From contig SUYP01000020.1 in NCBI GenBank assembly GCA_015060395.1, positions 1 to 52,459 on the forward strand: a DNA stretch of 52,459 nucleotides, read 5' to 3'. This DNA is from Bacteroidales bacterium. GTDB lineage: Bacteria; Bacteroidota; Bacteroidia; Bacteroidales; UBA932. Below are positions 52,367 to 52,459 of this stretch, in pieces (the first letter of the stretch is position 1; each line of letters starts with the position of its first letter). A model generated the notes under the pieces. It saw only the letters and a list, made by a program, of their open reading frames with translations. It was not told where the DNA came from and ran no database searches. Both the position numbers and the translations under genes were made by a program.

Positions 52367-52459
52367 CATAAACATATACTTGAAGGTAGGTTTGTGTATC
52401 AAAAGACCTTACCTTTGAAGTATGGAAGACAACACATCTGCAAAGTTTGAGTTCCTTGC
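52330..52459 (+). mobile_element. Left end of an insertion sequence (partial)
   Basis: Sequence from about 52330 no longer matches the DUF3575 gene, and a new gene starts within 100 bases. The family cannot be named and the far terminal repeat and target duplication lie outside the window. The exact first base is uncertain by a few positions. Confidence 0.5.
52422..52459 (+). CDS. Start of a probable transposase gene (partial)
   Basis: ATG at 52422 opens MEDNTSAKFEFL and continues off the edge. A TACCTTTG -7-like box lies just 4 bases upstream, as seen in some IS elements. Only 12 residues are visible, so the product is inferred from its place after the DUF3575 break. Confidence 0.35.
   Translation, partial: MEDNTSAKFEFL

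Overview
The window is chromosomal DNA of a Bacteroidota bacterium, most likely of the order Bacteroidales. The evidence is a SusC/SusD pair, BACON-type lipoproteins, DUF3575 and DUF4831 proteins, and several promoters of the Bacteroidota form (TTTG, 18-19 bases, TAnnTTTG). I cannot name the genus from sequence alone.

Layout. (1) 1-6183 is an accessory region beside the 3' end of a tRNA-Arg gene. It holds the end of a small membrane protein, about 1.7 kb with no credible gene but packed with perfect and wobble-compensated RNA helices (about 145-1804, probably transcribed from the minus strand), and three paralogous DUF6266-like genes, one divergent from the other two. A five-gene operon (2714-5956) also carries an unknown protein, a two-helix holin-like protein and a lipoprotein with a C-terminal membrane helix (u-spanin architecture). 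A phased array of GTTGTGCAA sites lies between the operon and the tRNA. I read this as a phage-derived element carrying a giant structured RNA, in the manner of the GOLLD and ROOL classes but in Bacteroidota; this is the main candidate for an undescribed system. (2) 6184-8733 is housekeeping: tRNA-Arg, rplS, dnaJ, grpE. (3) 8777-28581 is a nutrient locus: a hexuronate-type MFS transporter, a divergent LacI regulator, then GlpT, a calcineurin-type phosphodiesterase lipoprotein, SusC, SusD and a large BACON lipoprotein, a terminator, a metallo-beta-lactamase-fold hydrolase and two tandem-duplicated phosphodiesterases, the second fused to a glycerophosphodiester phosphodiesterase domain. No glycoside hydrolase is present, so the Sus-like system appears to serve phosphodiester substrates and to feed glycerol-3-phosphate to GlpT. 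(4) 28541-41306 is mainly minus-strand: uup, a palindromic intergenic element, trkA, a family-2 glycosyltransferase, slyD, pmbA/tldD, a zeta-toxin-like kinase, a TIGR02757 protein and two tandem POT peptide transporters. (5) 41333-50460 holds an LpxL-type acyltransferase, DUF4831, pepD, rpsF-rpsR-rplI, an acyl-CoA synthetase, a PlsC-like acyltransferase and parE. (6) 50486-52459 has two DUF3575 genes; the second is cut off inside its conserved domain by what looks like an insertion sequence whose transposase gene runs off the window.

How the genes work together. In region 3 the outer-membrane SusCD pair and surface lipoproteins would capture a phosphodiester-containing molecule, secreted or surface phosphodiesterases would cut it, and GlpT would import the released glycerol-3-phosphate. 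In region 1 the holin-like and spanin-like proteins suggest envelope disruption, but no endolysin, integrase, capsid or tail gene is visible, so the element is either partial (continuing left of base 1) or dependent on another phage.
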